Source: Isoetes taiwanensis
Lineage: Eukaryota > Streptophyta > Lycopodiopsida > Isoetales > Isoetaceae
Assembly (NCBI GenBank): GCA_021234155.1
Contig: JAJEKV010000025.1
Coordinates: 17,045,094 to 17,109,093 of the forward strand
Direction: 5' to 3'
DNA length: 64,000 nucleotides
Below the pieces are notes generated by a model. That model ran no database searches. It was not told the DNA's origin and worked only from the letters and a program-made list of their open reading frames with translations. Shown in pieces: positions 1 through 12,973 of this stretch (position 1 is its first letter; the number at the start of each line of letters is the position of its first letter). A program made the position numbers and the translations under genes.

Positions 1-513
1 AAACCTTGATAGAAACTTTTGTTCCAATTCATCCCACTTAGTACCAATGGAGAGCTCAAAATCCAACCAAGACCGGCCTCATCACCCTTCATGCACTTGG
101 TGAACTCGTAAAACTGAGCCTTTTTTTCTCCCATGCTCCTCATAGTATTCTTCAAAATTCTTCAAAAAATGGTTGGCATTCATGGAAGAATCATAATAAG
201 GAGGAGAAACAGTACGCTTAGCTCAAAATGATAAGGGGCTGGTGGAGGAGTTGGCTCAAAAAAGATTTTGAACTTGTGAAGACGAGGGCAAGGTAGAAAT
301 ATTTGTAACATTGGTAGACCGATAGAGAGGAGCTTGTGGAGGAATAGGCACATTGGGAGTGTTTGTGGCATTGGTTATAGATCCGTAGCCACCACCATGC
401 TTACTCCTACTAATTCTGGTTGATTTGTCTCCTCGTGGTTCAAAGAAGCTCAAAGATGCTTCTTTGGCCCCATTTGAGTTCAATTTCCGTAAAGATCTCT
501 GTGGGACCTCCAA
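1..513 (-). pseudogene. Gag-like internal fragment beside an LTR
   Basis: The minus strand reads open from about 513 to 256 (85 residues), a basic then proline/asparagine/threonine-rich stretch containing FEPRGDKSTR and an NVPIPPQAPLY segment. It continues with interruptions to the window edge. It lies directly inside the 3' end (minus orientation) of the LTR at 517-2915, where a leader or gag would be expected. No zinc knuckle or protease motif is visible. The gag assignment comes from position and composition only; it could be non-coding leader. Confidence 0.35.
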
Positions 514-516
514 AAA

Positions 517-2915
517 TGTTAGCCTAAAACCCGAATTTTAGCCTAACCTCAAAGGAAGTGTAAACAAACCTGTCAGACCTCCGTGATCACTTAGGGTGAT
601 CAATCCTTAATCATATAAAGCAAAAGAACTCAATTTCAAATGCTGGTTTTGTCAAAATCACTACAAATCCCTCGGCGTAAAAACTGTCGAACAAAAAATC
701 AATCTTGCAGTCACACCCTTTAAGATTTTTGAGTTTTGGTTTTGGTATGAGTTATAGACAAGTAGAGGGAACTACCGATGAAAGTCCGCCTCGATTTGGA
801 TAGGGGAAGACCAAGAAAATCAATGTCAAAGTTCACCAAAAATTGGTCAATGCCAAAACAGAGCCAAAATTTGCAAATGGAGTTTGGTGATGAATTTTGA
901 GTTGGAATTTGTGCAAATGACCTCTAAATGAACTCTAAATCACGTGCATAGGGTTTTCTTGACAAGCAAACACTATGATATTTAATGAGACGCACTTAAA
1001 GTCTTGAATTCTCATCACGCTTTGTGACAGATATATGAAAAACTATTTTTTTCTTTGTTTTCTTTGCATATAAACAATACTCAATCCTATTTAAGGCTGG
1101 GACACAACTATTTAGCCGGGATTCAACTTAAAATATCTGATTTCTATTGGTCTAGACAGCATTAACAGATTTATAACTTGAGAAGATGGCAACACTATTT
1201 TTCCGTGCAAAGAATATGCATTAAGATCATAAAATATCACAGAGTTCGTAAATCTCGTGAGAAAATATCCAAAAATAATGCTTGAGAGTAACTCCCAAAG
1301 CATAGTAAGCTTCGATAATCTAGAAATTGTCCGAAGAGAAAGTAATAAGGAATTTTGAATTGCAAGAGAAGTTTTGGTGTCGTAGGTCACAACACGCTTC
1401 TGCCTTCGATCAAAATACAAATAATCTTCAATCTCAACAGATTAGCTGAATTTGGAGTAGAACAGATCAATAAAATATCAAAGATATAGAAAGCCTGCAT
1501 CATCACAGAGGTATATCTCCGAGGGGGGTGAAGAAAATGATGTCCATTCTTGATAAAAATCGCCCCTCCCAAAACCAAATTTCTATTGAGTGATTTTAGG
1601 CTTAATTTGAGCAAATTCCCTTGAATCAAGTGCCACGGGGGTTCCGTGAGGTCTCGAAAAGGTTCGTGAGATGATTTCGAGCAAAAGGGCTGATTCAATC
1701 GATTTGGGCACCTAATTTGCCGATTTAGGTGCTCGTAAGTTTAGGTTTTTTTTCAAAGCTCGATATATCCCACAGCCCGAATGATTCTCGAAGATAAGGA
1801 TATAAATTGAATAATCCGAGTCAAAGATGTTGAATTTGGCGTACACGCGTAGGGGTTGTGCCACTGAATTTCGAGGCCCCGCCGCCACGGGACCAATGGG
1901 GGCCGAGGTGGAATTTAGGGCCGAGGTGGAAAATAAAAAATAGGGTAGATAGGCTAGAATAGGTTTTTTTTGCTATTTTTTTTTTTTTTTTTGGCACGAT
2001 CCCAAGAAATAATATTTGAGGAATTTTCCAAGGTCTTTTTTTGAATTTTGAAAAGGCCAACATAGCTATTTTTTTGCCAAGCTCCAAATCTAGAGTGTTT
2101 TCAAGTCAAATTGAGATACTTGAAATTTTGCCCATTTTGACCATGGTCAATGAGTTTTCAACCTTGGGAATGGTGAAAAAATCATAGGAAGAGGGTGAAA
2201 AGATAGGAAAAAAAAAAAAAGGCTATGGCAGGATTTAGGGAAATAAGATGAAAGTAAAATTCAAGCCTCCTTGCTCTTGAAGTTTTTCATGATCTCTTGA
2301 GAGCAATTCACAAGTGGAGGTGAGGCCAATAAAAATATAGGTAGTGAAGTAATGAAAGAAGGCATGACAAGGTGGAAATGGGGTATAAAAAGATGAAAGG
2401 AAAGTGGATATGGAATGGATGAAATGGATAAAGGATGGAAACCCCTCAGAGCACATGATCTTATCTCCAAAGCTCAAATCATACCTCATAACTTTGCTCA
2501 AGGCCCTAGGGTCTTCCAAACTTCTAAAAAGGTCTTCCAATCTTCAAGGCCTAAACAAGAGCAAAATTCACCTTTAAAGTGACATCTTCATAGGTGTGAC
2601 TTCCAAAACCATTGGTGCAACTCCATTTAGCTCCATATGAGTGAATATGAGCAACATGCTTATAACTCCTTGTATAGCTTGCTATATCCTTTGCCCGGTC
2701 TTCAAGAAATAAGAATGTAACTAGAAAATTTCCTCAAAGGAAAGAATTAGGCTATACAACCAAGATCCCAAGGGTCTTCCAAACTTGAGCCAATTTCTTC
2801 CAAACTCTAGCAGATCAAAATAACACTAACTCTTACCATATGAGTAATAGGAAAGTAACTTAAGATGAAACCCTCAAAAGAAACCACAAGTCTTCCAAAC
2901 TCGACAAGTATATTC
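517..2915 (-). mobile_element. LTR, about 2.4 kb (copy 1)
   Basis: The plus-strand edge starts TGTTAGCCTAAAAC, so in minus orientation the LTR ends GGCTAACA, a normal CA terminus. The whole segment matches 36900-39330 in inverse orientation, including the stretch with repeated 'tttggaag' motifs, a TATA-like 'tttttatacc' near 2390, homopolymer tracts near 1980 and 2210, and the terminal 'ggttttaggctaaca'. The upstream (right) edge is not clean and is placed where similarity fades. Which superfamily it belongs to cannot be told. Confidence 0.75.
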
Positions 2916-4589
2916 AAGAGATTGTATAAAACATCAAGGACATTGCATTTTCATTTAGTACAATGCATTTTTAGCTGAAATAGTTTGTTGCAATGTGACT
3001 ATTCATCTCGATATATGACAATGTTTTATGTTAGAAACATTGAAATGGACAAATGGCCATCCAACGAGTCCATAGCAAGGATGATGTGGCCATCCTGCGG
3101 GTATATACCACGAGTAAAATAAGAATGAATTCAGACAAAATATTGACTGCTTTCGTAAAGGATCTCAATAAATATCCGGCACTTCGATATGCCGTATGCT
3201 TTGGCTGTTGGCATGCATCTCCTAAGAGTTTGCATCAAATTCGCTGCATTGCATACTAAGGGCCGCTCAATACACTTGGCTGAAACTTGAATAGAATTCT
3301 GTATTAATCCACACATTAAATGTATTTCATATCAAACAAAGATTATGAATCTAACTTGCCTTCAAAATGTGCCAACTTGTGTAGAGAGTTCTACTCCCCT
3401 TCCAAAACTAGCTCAACCATCTACCGCCTCATTCTCCATATCAAAATATAAAAATCAAGATACTGCTTCAAAAGGAAAACTTAGTTTCGCATTCTCAACA
3501 CAGGCAACTAAAATGGATGGATGAGCCTACTAGGCACAAATGGAAGAGGTAAGTAACCATGAGCATAGATAGAAGAATAACCAAGTAAATACATGGGCCT
3601 TTCCTTTCTAAAACTAGCTCAAACAGCTACTATCTCAATCTCCATTTCAAGAAATAAAATGAAGATCCAAATTTCGAAAGGGAAACTTAGTTTCTGCATT
3701 CTCAAACTGTAATGTAAACGTTGCTTTGGAAGGGCATATAATACACCATTTTGTATTCTCAGCTACATGGAAGCCATATTTGAAATGACTGCCATCAGGG
3801 ATTACAGAGATTACTTCTTTACTTTGTGGTACAAAGCAACTGCCTTCTTAATGTGCCCATTTTGAAATAGAGAAATAGAAATAGAGAAATAGCTTTGCAA
3901 AGCAAACAAGAGAACTTACTATCATAATTCTTGCCATAGCCTGTGAGAGAAAGAGAAGGCATAGCCTATGATGCAAGCTTCAGCTTTCAATGATAATTCG
4001 ATCCGATCTGCCATGGTATAATATGCACCACAAAATTAATTTGGATATGCACCACAAGTCTGCCATCGGAAAGCATAGCCTATGATGCTAGCTTCGGCTT
4101 CAATAATAATTTGATCTTGATCTGCCATGGTCACCGGAAAAGGTTGCACCACCGGTTTGCCACCGAAAAGGGTCGTGGAGCCGGTCACCGCATCGTGGCT
4201 TCGCATAAACAAGAGAGAACAACAAGATCATTCTTCATAGCTTCTGTCGCTCCCACACAACACAATATGAACCTTGCAAACCGCCCGAGACACCGCAGCT
4301 CTCCAGCATCTGAACTCAAAATCGAATGCCAAAAACATCCTTTTGTTCACTAACCCTAAGCCATTCAATCAAAAACCCAAATGGAAGAATCCATTTTTGT
4401 AAGCGCCCAAATCCGATGCTGCTTGAATTCGACCCACATAACCACGCCCTTACAAAGAAAAAACCCTAAAATGAGTGCTTTCGAGCTTTGCATGTCGAAA
4501 AAAAAAAATATAATACGAAAAATAAAACTTAACTGAAAAATACTACATATATGGGTCTACACCATTGAAAAGAGGCATTAAAATTAATT

Positions 4590-4730
4590 CAAGCGTATGC
4601 AAATACAATGGGCACTCTAGATGTACTAATTAGTAGGCCTTGTGTAATACGCCCATCAAATCATATAAAAACCATTGGAAAAACCGTACAAAAATACAAA
4701 AAAAACCCCCTGTTATTATGCTACATATTC
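4590..4730 (+). repeat. Dispersed repeat end, copy 1
   Basis: This segment resembles 11465-11590: both carry 'gcactctagatgtac', then 'aaatcata', then 'cgtacaaaaa', and finish with CCCCCTGTTATTATGCTACA. A third occurrence of the last block, reversed and with one change, lies at 8050-8075. The shared right edge suggests the terminus of a transposable element, but no inverted repeat or target duplication was identified. Confidence 0.5.
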
Positions 4731-6441
4731 ATGTCTATGAGTTAATGGACTAAAAAGTTGCTAAATGTAATCATGTCTATGAGTTAATGAAGTGCGAAAT
4801 GTGAAGGGTTTAGAGTTTGTATGAAAGGGTTTAGGCAGTGAGCGACAAACTTTGTACAAAAAAAAGGTAAATTTCCTACATAATTTAAGCTAGCAAGGAG
4901 CATTAAGCAAAAAACTAGTTTTCAGCCAGAAAATATGAAGAATTCCATGGTTTTTTATTGGAAAACTTCCTGAGAAATTTTTTTTTTTTTTTCAGAAATT
5001 CTTGATTTCAACAAGTAGGCTGCAAGGGTTCCCCGGAATTTGTCGTTCACTGGGTTTAGGGATGTCAGGCATTAGCCATGAATGGGGTAGGAATAATGGA
5101 AAGCCTAGAGTCTACTTGACTTAAAAAATGTTGCTTCTTCTTTATCAAAGCACGCATTGACATGCTTTATGAAAGCATACCTTAAACAAACTTTAAGCCC
5201 TATAGTTGATAAAATTACGTGCTTCATCTATGAGTTGCATATTACATCCTTCAAGTTCTTTAGAATTTATAAAATGGTAAGTTCTTGAATCCTAAACGCA
5301 TAGCCGTAGACCTTAAACCATAACTCTATAAAACAATTCCTGCAACATCATTTTTTATTGTGTGATTAGCATGTAGATCTAATACGTTTAATCTAATGTC
5401 TCCATTTTTTAGAAACTTTAAATTTACTTGATATAAAGTCATGATATCCTATCTAAACACGCAAATCCTAAACCTCAAACCTTCAATCCTACATCTATGG
5501 TGTGATGACATGGTTGATAGCATTGCATGAAGACCCACATGCAAAGTGTGCCTAGATGATAATAAAACATTGTTCTGACAATCAGAACTAATAGTTTCAA
5601 AGAGATGCAGTTAGAATTTCTAGGGATATTAACTCTGCGTGGCTTTGAATCTGCAAATTTTGAAGGCTGATATTGAACAATCTCCAAAGTTTTCAGAATA
5701 TTAGACACATAATTATAGCCTAGAATTGCATATCTTTTACAGTAAAAAACAACGTAAATCCATCCCAAAGACGATACAATTCTGTTAAAGAGGCTATACA
5801 TCACATTTTGAATTTTGTTTTAGCGCAAATTTGAAATTCTCTTAAAATTCTTATCTTTAGCCTATGGCCTTGAATTGGCCTTAACATGCAAGAACAATCC
5901 ATGGATTAACTTCATACCGGCAAGAACAATCTAGAGGGTGGCTCAGACATGCAAAGAATAGAATAGAATAGAATAGAGGGTGGCTTAAACCATTTATCAG
6001 CATCACTCATATTTACTTAATGGTTTGCATCTACTTGCACCTATCCTACATCATAATGTATTTGGATTTATATTATCAGCTTGAGACTTGCGGGTGCATG
6101 TTTGATTTTTGTATGCCTCTCTCAAAAGATATCAATGAGCTTGCTCTAAACTATAAAAACGCATTTCTTCAATTGCAACCATGCTACCATGGAAATGCAA
6201 CCATGCCACCATATACTGCTTTCAGACCACTGCCACCATACACTGCATGCAAGTTGTGAAACGGCATAAAGCCGATGTAAACTAATTTTTTAAAACATAC
6301 TAACAACAGAGTGATTACAACCACCAATAAATGCTAAAGTGTCTTTCATCTAATGAAAGATGAAACCACCAACAAATGCTACAGTGTCTTTCATCTAATA
6401 AAAGTAGTATCTCACACTCAACTGACGTGCATAATGCACCC

Positions 6442-6607
6442 ACAACAAGGGACTCTGCAAACGTAAATTTAATAACTATTTCATGTGTAAGCTTGAATCT
6501 ATATAAAGAACATGATCTTCCTGTACAACAATGGACTCCACAAACGTAAATTTAATAACAATTTCATGTGTAAATTTGAATCTATATAAAGAACATGATC
6601 TTCCTAT
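6442..6607. repeat. 83-bp tandem duplication
   Basis: Two adjacent units (6442-6524 and 6525-6607) share 'gcaaacgtaaatttaataac' or a near match, then 'atttcatgtgtaa', 'ttgaatctatataaagaac' and 'atgatcttcc', with a few substitutions. A similar shorter doubling ('aaatgctaaagtgtctttc') lies just upstream at 6328-6400. Non-coding. Confidence 0.85.
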
Positions 6608-8049
6608 CACATTTTCTTAAGCATAAAGCATGTTAAAACTTTTCATAGCATTGCATAATAAGTAAGCAATTTCAACCTACATCAATGTTTGCTATACGTG
6701 ACGACACAAATCTGAGATGTATTACAGAAATCAGAGTTGAGATGTGTGGGGTGTGTGTCATCATGTATATCAAGCATTGATGTAGGTTTGTCTCATTTCT
6801 GAATTATCTGTAATACATCAACCCAGATGTGACAACATTAAAGATCTCAAGGGCTAAATACCGAGATGTATTACACAAATGAGAGCTGCTCCCAAATCTT
6901 ACCACTCAATCAAATAGGTTTATATTATTAGTATGACATTAATCTACACACATAACAGTTGATTCAAAACATATGCTTTTACATTTTGTACCTAGTTCCT
7001 CTTAGAGACATGTTGAACCAAGCATACAATAAAATCAAAGTGATTAAATGCAAACGAAATATTGAATGAAGAAAAGGCATTCAAAATAAAACATTAACTG
7101 GAATACAAATACACCTATGCCATAAAACTTTACCAGAACTGCTCCAAAGACTGAATGCCAAGCCAGAACATCTAAGAAACTCTTGACACTGCAAAAGATT
7201 CAACGAATTTAAAAACATAAATTACATGCAGAAAAAAATATGAAAATAATTTTTATGTTTACTGCTGTAGGAAAAATCTTTACATTTTGCTTTAAATGAC
7301 AATTCTGCAAAAGGATGCTTTATCATCTGAGCGCCTGGTCCATATGCTGAAAAAGGAAAAAAAGATGACAAATTTATAAGTATATAATCATATTTATGAA
7401 AATCATAGAAGTTAAAAGCCAAGCAAAAAGAAAAGTGCTTGGTAGAAGTACATGACCAGGCAAGTACGTATTAGCTTCCAAATTAATTAACAGTAATGTA
7501 AATAATAAAAATAATGATGTTTGAATCTTTATTTCTGCTTAAACCTATGTATGCTTACAAACTTTGCAACTTTGTAAGTTGTTCCAGCTTACTTTTCTGC
7601 AAATTCCAAGTGAATTCAAAATGGGATGAGATATTGAAAGGTTTCCAAACTGGTTTATCAATCAAGTGATTAGGAGTGGGTTATGATGCTTACGGTTTCA
7701 CAATAAAAATAGCAGACCTATGAAGATCTCAAGCTTTATTCACCAGAACATTTTCTTTGTTGGGGAGGGGGGGGCATAAGGGCCCATTGGCAGACTGCCC
7801 TGGTTTGAATCTAGCAATTAACAAATGAGTGTGCAATTCATGCACCATAATATCGACATATGCAATTCATATGATCGACGGTAATTTTTTCACCATCTTC
7901 TCAAGCCATAGTATTTTGGTTATGCAATCCAATGAGATGGAGACTAAGCAAAACACGTAAAAATAGAAGCACTTGTATATTTCTTGTAATGCAACTTGGC
8001 ACACCTCATAGCCATTACCTGTACAGAAATCAGAGCCAAACTGGTTTAT

Positions 8050-8221
8050 CAATATGTAGCAAAATAACAGGGGGTTCCAGGGGGATTTGATATGGATGTT
8101 CGACTTCCGCTCCCATTCTCTTTATTCCAATCACTATGGCTGCCGCACCAAAAATTGGCCACTCTACAAGCCACTGAGCCCATGAATCCTTATCTTTTCT
8201 TGTCTGTGCACTTCTCGACAT
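8050..8221 (-). other. Short open frame, possible exon or TE junction
   Basis: The minus strand is open for 63 residues (8221-8030) with two tryptophans and a small hydrophobic stretch (FGAAAIVIGI). The last third overlaps the dispersed block CCCCCTGTTATTxTGCTACA, so the downstream part is repeat sequence. No family is recognised. It could be a captured exon next to a repeat end or simply a chance frame. Confidence 0.2.
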
Positions 8222-8308
8222 CTAGTCTTCAGCCGGCTCTTGAAGACGCCAGTCGAGATGTTGTAGCAAGGGCGGATTTGCTTGATTCTGCCAACCAAGA
8301 ACTCCGGT

Positions 8309-8666
8309 TTGGTCAATGCACCAGGTCTGGCATTCAACTCAAAAGTTACTATTTGAGAGCAAAGAGAATTCTATGTAACTAAAAAATGTTGGCTTATATT
8401 TGAGACTACCGGAAATACTTAATATTTTACTACTAATCTCTAGCTCCATTTTACAATGACTCAATATTTTTATTACTCTATGTATGAATTAAAGATTATG
8501 AAGTATAGATTAAAAGACAGTTATGTTGTATTGCTCGCCATGCAAACATGTAAAAGTGAGATTCCAATGAAGAGCATTGAGAATGCAAATTCAAAGTCTA
8601 GAAATGAGAGATTGGACCATTAGAATCTTCAATGTACTTGAATTTGATAATGGGAGGCACACTTGA
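8309..8666. repeat. Direct repeat of about 360 bp, left copy
   Basis: Nearly identical to 9361-9723. It starts 'caatgcaccaggtctggcat' and ends 'gggaggcacacttga'. It does not begin TG and end CA, so it is probably a dispersed segmental duplication rather than a pair of LTRs. The 694 bp between copies contains the possible gag-pol relic at 8629-8960. Confidence 0.85.
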
Positions 8667-8960
8667 CAAATTCCAAGTCCCTAGCCACAAATTTGCCAGA
8701 AGTTGTGGATGCCCTCATTCTACTGCCACAACCTTGAGTTGCAGATCTATACTTTGGTGCAACTTCAAGTAAGGTACAAAGATCTATGCTCACCCTAGAA
8801 GCCTTCAATAGTTGTTCTATGTCAACAACCTCAGAATTGTGATTTTTAACCACGGGTTGTGAAACTGGTGTAATCGAGACATGTCCTAATTCTTTCTGTG
8901 CCCTGGCATTGACACAGTCAGCACGTCTTGCTCTTCTTTCTCCTGGACATTCAAAAAATA
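8629..8960 (-). pseudogene. Possible retrotransposon gag-pol linker relic
   Basis: The minus strand is open from about 8960 to 8629, including an arginine-rich run and then VVDIEQLLKASRVSIDLCTL and LLEVAPKYR. This layout, a leucine-rich 'LLK/ELL...P.yR' segment, resembles the region just before the protease in some plant Ty3/gypsy polyproteins. No protease DSG/DTG motif or zinc knuckle is seen, so the assignment is weak. The 3' end runs into the left copy of the 360-bp repeat. Confidence 0.3.
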
Positions 8961-9360
8961 AAAGGAAGAAGTCCCTTCATCTTTCTTTGGTCCTTGCTCC
9001 CGTTTTTGTTTAGAGAAATATTCTTTCACCAAACACTATCTTCAACATGCCTAATCTCCTTATAAAGGGCAATCCCTTCCAAAGTGTCCTCTCTTCTCAC
9101 ATTGAGGCATGGTTTGAAGAAAACGACTTATGCTGCCTCCAAGCAATAGCTCACAAATATCTAAAGCTCAAGATAAAATATCTAGAGGCGAGTGTATGGT
9201 ATGGTACTTTGAATCTAAGGCGCACTGTAGATTTGTAACAATTTTGACAGGGAGTCTAGTGTTTCCGCTTTAGATTCATGCAATGGGGACACTTGGTCAA
9301 CTTGGCAAATTCCTGGATGTCTAGATGACCTGAGAGTTCGTGTCAGAAACTACTAAACCG

Positions 9361-9723
9361 TTTGATCAATGCACCAGGTCTGGCATTCAACTCAAAAGTT
9401 ACTATTTGAGAGCAAAGAGCATTCTCTGTAACTAGTAAAAATGTCGGCTTATATTTGAGACTACTGGAAATACTTAATATTGTACTACTAATCTCTAGCT
9501 CCATTTTACAGTGACTCAATATTTTTATTACTCTCTATGTATGAATTAAAGATTATGAAGTATAGATTAAAAGACAGTTATGTTGTATTGCTCGCCATGC
9601 AAACATGTAAAAGTGGGATTCCAATGAAGAGCATTGAGAATCCAAATTCAAAGTCTAGGAATGAGAGATTGGACCATTAGAATCTTCAATGTACTTGAAT
9701 TTGACAATGGGAGGCACACTTGA
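9361..9723. repeat. Direct repeat of about 360 bp, right copy
   Basis: Matches 8309-8666 with scattered substitutions and small insertions, for example an extra 'agta' after 'gtaact'. The flanks differ on both sides ('aaactactaaaccg' before, 'gcttgcatgaag' after), which fixes the repeat ends. Confidence 0.85.
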
Positions 9724-10883
9724 GCTTGCATGAAGTATAAGTGTAACCTTGAACAAATTGAGCTCCATATTCTACAAACTATAATGAATTAGCACAGTGT
9801 TGGTTTGTTTGACCTCAGAGAGGCTTTAGATGGTTATGGTAACAATCCCTAGATGATACTACAAGTTAGAGGCTACAGTGAGGCTTCAGCCCTGTCATAA
9901 AGAAGCATATTATGTGGTAAGTGGGTGTCTCAACTTTCCGCTCTTGGCACCTTCTCAGATAGGAGTTGAACCTTTCAACCTTTCGAGAGCTGTTGGATAG
10001 GCATATTCACCCCTTATTCCTTAATCTACACCGTACGTAAAGTTCCTCGTTTGTGGGGTATGCAAGTACAAAATTTGCTATACTGTATAACAAGATTCGC
10101 AAAATACTATAAGATTTCAAGCGGAATACTATATGGTGTTGATTTCGTACGTGCAAAATACAATTATGAGGGCTCTCGCTGCCCTACGTCACCCCCGTGT
10201 GAATATGCACCCAAACCAAAGGGGGTTTAAGGGGGATTTTAATTTAAATGTGTTGGACCCAATGGTTGTGTTAATTAATGTCAATGGTAGTTATGTGTTG
10301 GTTGTTAATGTCAATGGTTGTTATGTGTTGGGGGATTTAATTTTTATATGTTGGATGTTAATGGTTTGTGTTGCAAAAAAAAAAATTTTGGCCCCTTCGG
10401 GGCCTTAGGGACGTCACCCTCCCCCCATGTGACAAAAAGTTTAGAATTCAAACCAAAAAAAAAAACTAGAATTCATTTGAGGCTTTCATCACCTGTAGCT
10501 TTTGAATTTCATCACAATAAAACAATTGAATTTCATCACAATAAAACAAATAGAACATAAGTAAAACTTACCATAAAGATAGAGCAGATTGATCCCATTA
10601 TTCTGAAAGTCATAAAGTTTGCAACACTCATACACAAACATTTTTCAACTGGAATTTAACAGCAGCCTTTGGCCTCCATGGATTCTTGTGGTGAGAAACC
10701 AAAGTGGGAAACTTTTCTGCTTGTTAGCACAAGGATCTAGAAGCCTTGGAATTTGCTTAATAACTGCCTCAAAATCTAAAAATGCATGGTAATTTTTTCA
10801 AGCTTCATTCGGAATGAGCCATAAAACAATATCCAATAGTGCAATCCTGTATTAATCAGCTGGTAGGATGTGAAAGCCTACCA
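9724..10883. other. Non-coding AT-rich stretch
   Basis: No gene recognised. Contains short tandem wording such as 'gtcaatggt.gttatgtgttg' (10278-10335) and a doubled 25-base unit 'gaatttcatcacaataaaac' (10503-10550). The open frames at 10133-10560 are made of these repeats and are not credible proteins. Confidence 0.5.
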
Positions 10884-11310
10884 AACCCGGCCAAAAAATT
10901 GCTGTTTTAGCATAGATAGCTTAACCAAACATATCCATATTATACACTATCAAAAAGATATCGGAAAGAGCTGTCCAACGCAATAAAAATCATCTGAAAC
11001 AGAGCTCTGGATCAAAAGTTATGATAAAAATGTGTTGCCGGCGAGAAAACTGCACTACATGCGCCCTTCAAGCCCTTCATGTGCCCAACCCGGCCGAAAA
11101 ATTGCTGTTTTAGAATAGATATCTTAACCAAACATATCTATATCATACACTATCAAAAAGATCTCGGAGAGAGCTTTCCAACGCAATAAAAATCATCTGA
11201 AACAGAGCTCTGGATGAAAAGTTATGATAAGAAATGTGTTGCCGGCGGAGAAACTGCACTACATGCGCCCTTCAAGCCCTTCATGCGCCCTTCAAACCCT
11301 TCATGTGCCT
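10884..11310. repeat. 213-bp tandem duplication
   Basis: Units at 10884-11096 and 11097-11310. Each opens 'aacccggcc' and runs through 'ttgctgttttag', 'tatcaaaaagat', 'ccaacgcaataaaaatcatc', 'acagagctctggat', 'aaaagttatgat' and 'tgttgccggcg' to 'ttcaagcccttcatg'. The wording resembles LTR or leader DNA of plant retroelements, but no ends are defined. Confidence 0.85.
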
Positions 11311-11426
11311 ATTATGCACCACACACACAAAAAGAGGGCTTTTGTTGTGAGCCATTGGTTGTTGACCATTATGCACCACATGCACAAAAAAAGGGCTTTT
11401 GTTGTGAGCCATTGGTTGTTGACCAT
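11311..11426. repeat. 57-bp tandem duplication
   Basis: Two units (11311-11367 and 11368-11426) with 'attatgcaccaca', 'gggcttttgttgtgagccat' and 'tggttgttgacc'. It directly follows the 213-bp tandem repeat and precedes the dispersed repeat end at 11465-11590. Confidence 0.85.
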
Positions 11427-11464
11427 TGAAAAAAAAAAAGGCTAAAATCAATGGCTCAGAAATA

Positions 11465-11590
11465 GTGCACTCTAGATGTACGCATTAGTACATCCATTTG
11501 AATACATCACGAAATCATAGGAAAACCTTAGTGAAAAGCGTACAAAAACACAAAGAAAACCCCCTGTTATTATGCTACATATTCAACAAA
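11465..11590 (+). repeat. Dispersed repeat end, copy 2
   Basis: Same block as at 4590-4730, ending CCCCCTGTTATTATGCTACA. The upstream part is diverged but collinear with that copy. See the entry for copy 1. Confidence 0.5.
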
Positions 11591-12973
11591 GACAGGCACA
11601 TGTTCCCCTCTCCTGATCCCTTATGTGAATATTTCTTGCACAAGTCCATTCTTATGCTTATTGTACCAAATCTTTCGAGAAAATTGTACCAAATCTTTCG
11701 AGGGGATAAGAGGATGAGGCTTGTGATTTATGAAATCATCTATGGCATATGGTGCAAGCTTCATGATTTATTCACAACTTTCTGAAGTTGGCATACTAGA
11801 CTTCATTATTTAGAAAAAAAAATAAAAGAAAAGAAAAATTCCGTTCCATTTTGTTGTCAATAGCATTACAACTGATAACCAGAAATTGGCATAGAGATCG
11901 TTGATAAAAAAAACCTTAATTTAGAGTTGGGATATGTTATTTGTCTCGGATATAATTTAATTGGACAACTTGGAGATGATTATGATAGAAATCCTAAGAT
12001 ACTATGAGGAAAGCTCACATTCCCTCAAATTGCGAAGAGAGCTTTCCACTCGCAACACTAAAAATTGAAATGAGTCATTTGCTGGAGCCACCCCGTTGCT
12101 AATTTTATGTATCTGACTTCGTGTAACCGATAATGTTCTTGCATTTGTCATCAAACAATGCCAACTCTCAATTGGATTATGCTATCTCAGTCTCTGAATT
12201 ATCTAAGGTTATTTGTTCTACTCCACACTTAAGACTTATTGAACTTATTTGTTAAGAATTTAGAATAATTTTGTTGCCAAAACATGAAGCATTAAGGCCA
12301 CCGAAACCCTAAACACGTCGTCATTGCCAACCCTAAACCCTAATGCACTGGCGCTGGCATTTCATCCGGCTCGATGTATCAATGATGACTACAATCAGAG
12401 AAATGGGGGCTGGCGAGCTAATTGTTGGCCCCAAAAAACTTCCAAAAAGGACTATCTCACGAATTTAGAGAGCTAGTTTGCATAGCCTGATTCTTATTTG
12501 ATTGGAAAATTTGTTGTTCAATACAAGAGGGGCCCTTTGATCTGAGGAGCTGCGGAATTGCTTGTTGTTTTGGGATTCAGGCATGTCAATGTTTATTTGC
12601 TTTATATGGATTCAGCATCATGAACGTGTAAAAATGCTTGTTATAATGCATCTGTGTCTTAATTTTTCAATAAACAGATTATGCATTTTGAAGTGAGTGC
12701 ATTTCAAAGCAAAAGCTTGCTGATAAGTATTTATAGCCAAACTCTGATATGCTGTTGTATCTATCAATTTAGCTTTGATTTTCCATGCACTTAGTAACAG
12801 ATTCTAGTAGAGGTATTTATCATGTTATGTACTTTAATGAATGATTATGGATTTTTGGCTTTGTGATACTAATGAACAATTTATAAGCGGTGTTATTTTG
12901 GTTCTTTAGGTGCTTATTTGCATACAGCCTGATTACTTAGAGTTGCATAAATCCTCAACTTCTTACATGAGCA
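11591..12973. other. Non-coding stretch upstream of transposase-like gene
   Basis: No gene or strong repeat was recognised. It precedes the cysteine-rich open frame beginning at 12974, and any promoter or 5' exon for that gene would lie here. I cannot point to a specific TATA box or splice junction. Confidence 0.4.

Larger units (their letters stand above)
2916..8028. other. Non-coding stretch with local repeats
   Basis: No convincing gene is visible in this 5-kb AT-rich stretch. It contains a diverged duplication near 3395-3505 and 3600-3710 (shared 'aaaactagctcaa' and 'gaaaacttagtttc'). A short duplicated segment lies near 3960-4000 and 4077-4110 ('gcctatgatg', 'gatctgccatgg'). A repeat end at 4700-4730 is shared with 11.57 kb, and the 83-bp tandem repeat at 6442-6607 is listed separately. 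Reading frames here are short and of unremarkable composition. Confidence 0.5.

Noticed and set aside
8309-9723. Small LTR retrotransposon
   Set aside because: The direct repeats lack TG..CA termini, and I saw no primer-binding site or flanking target duplication.
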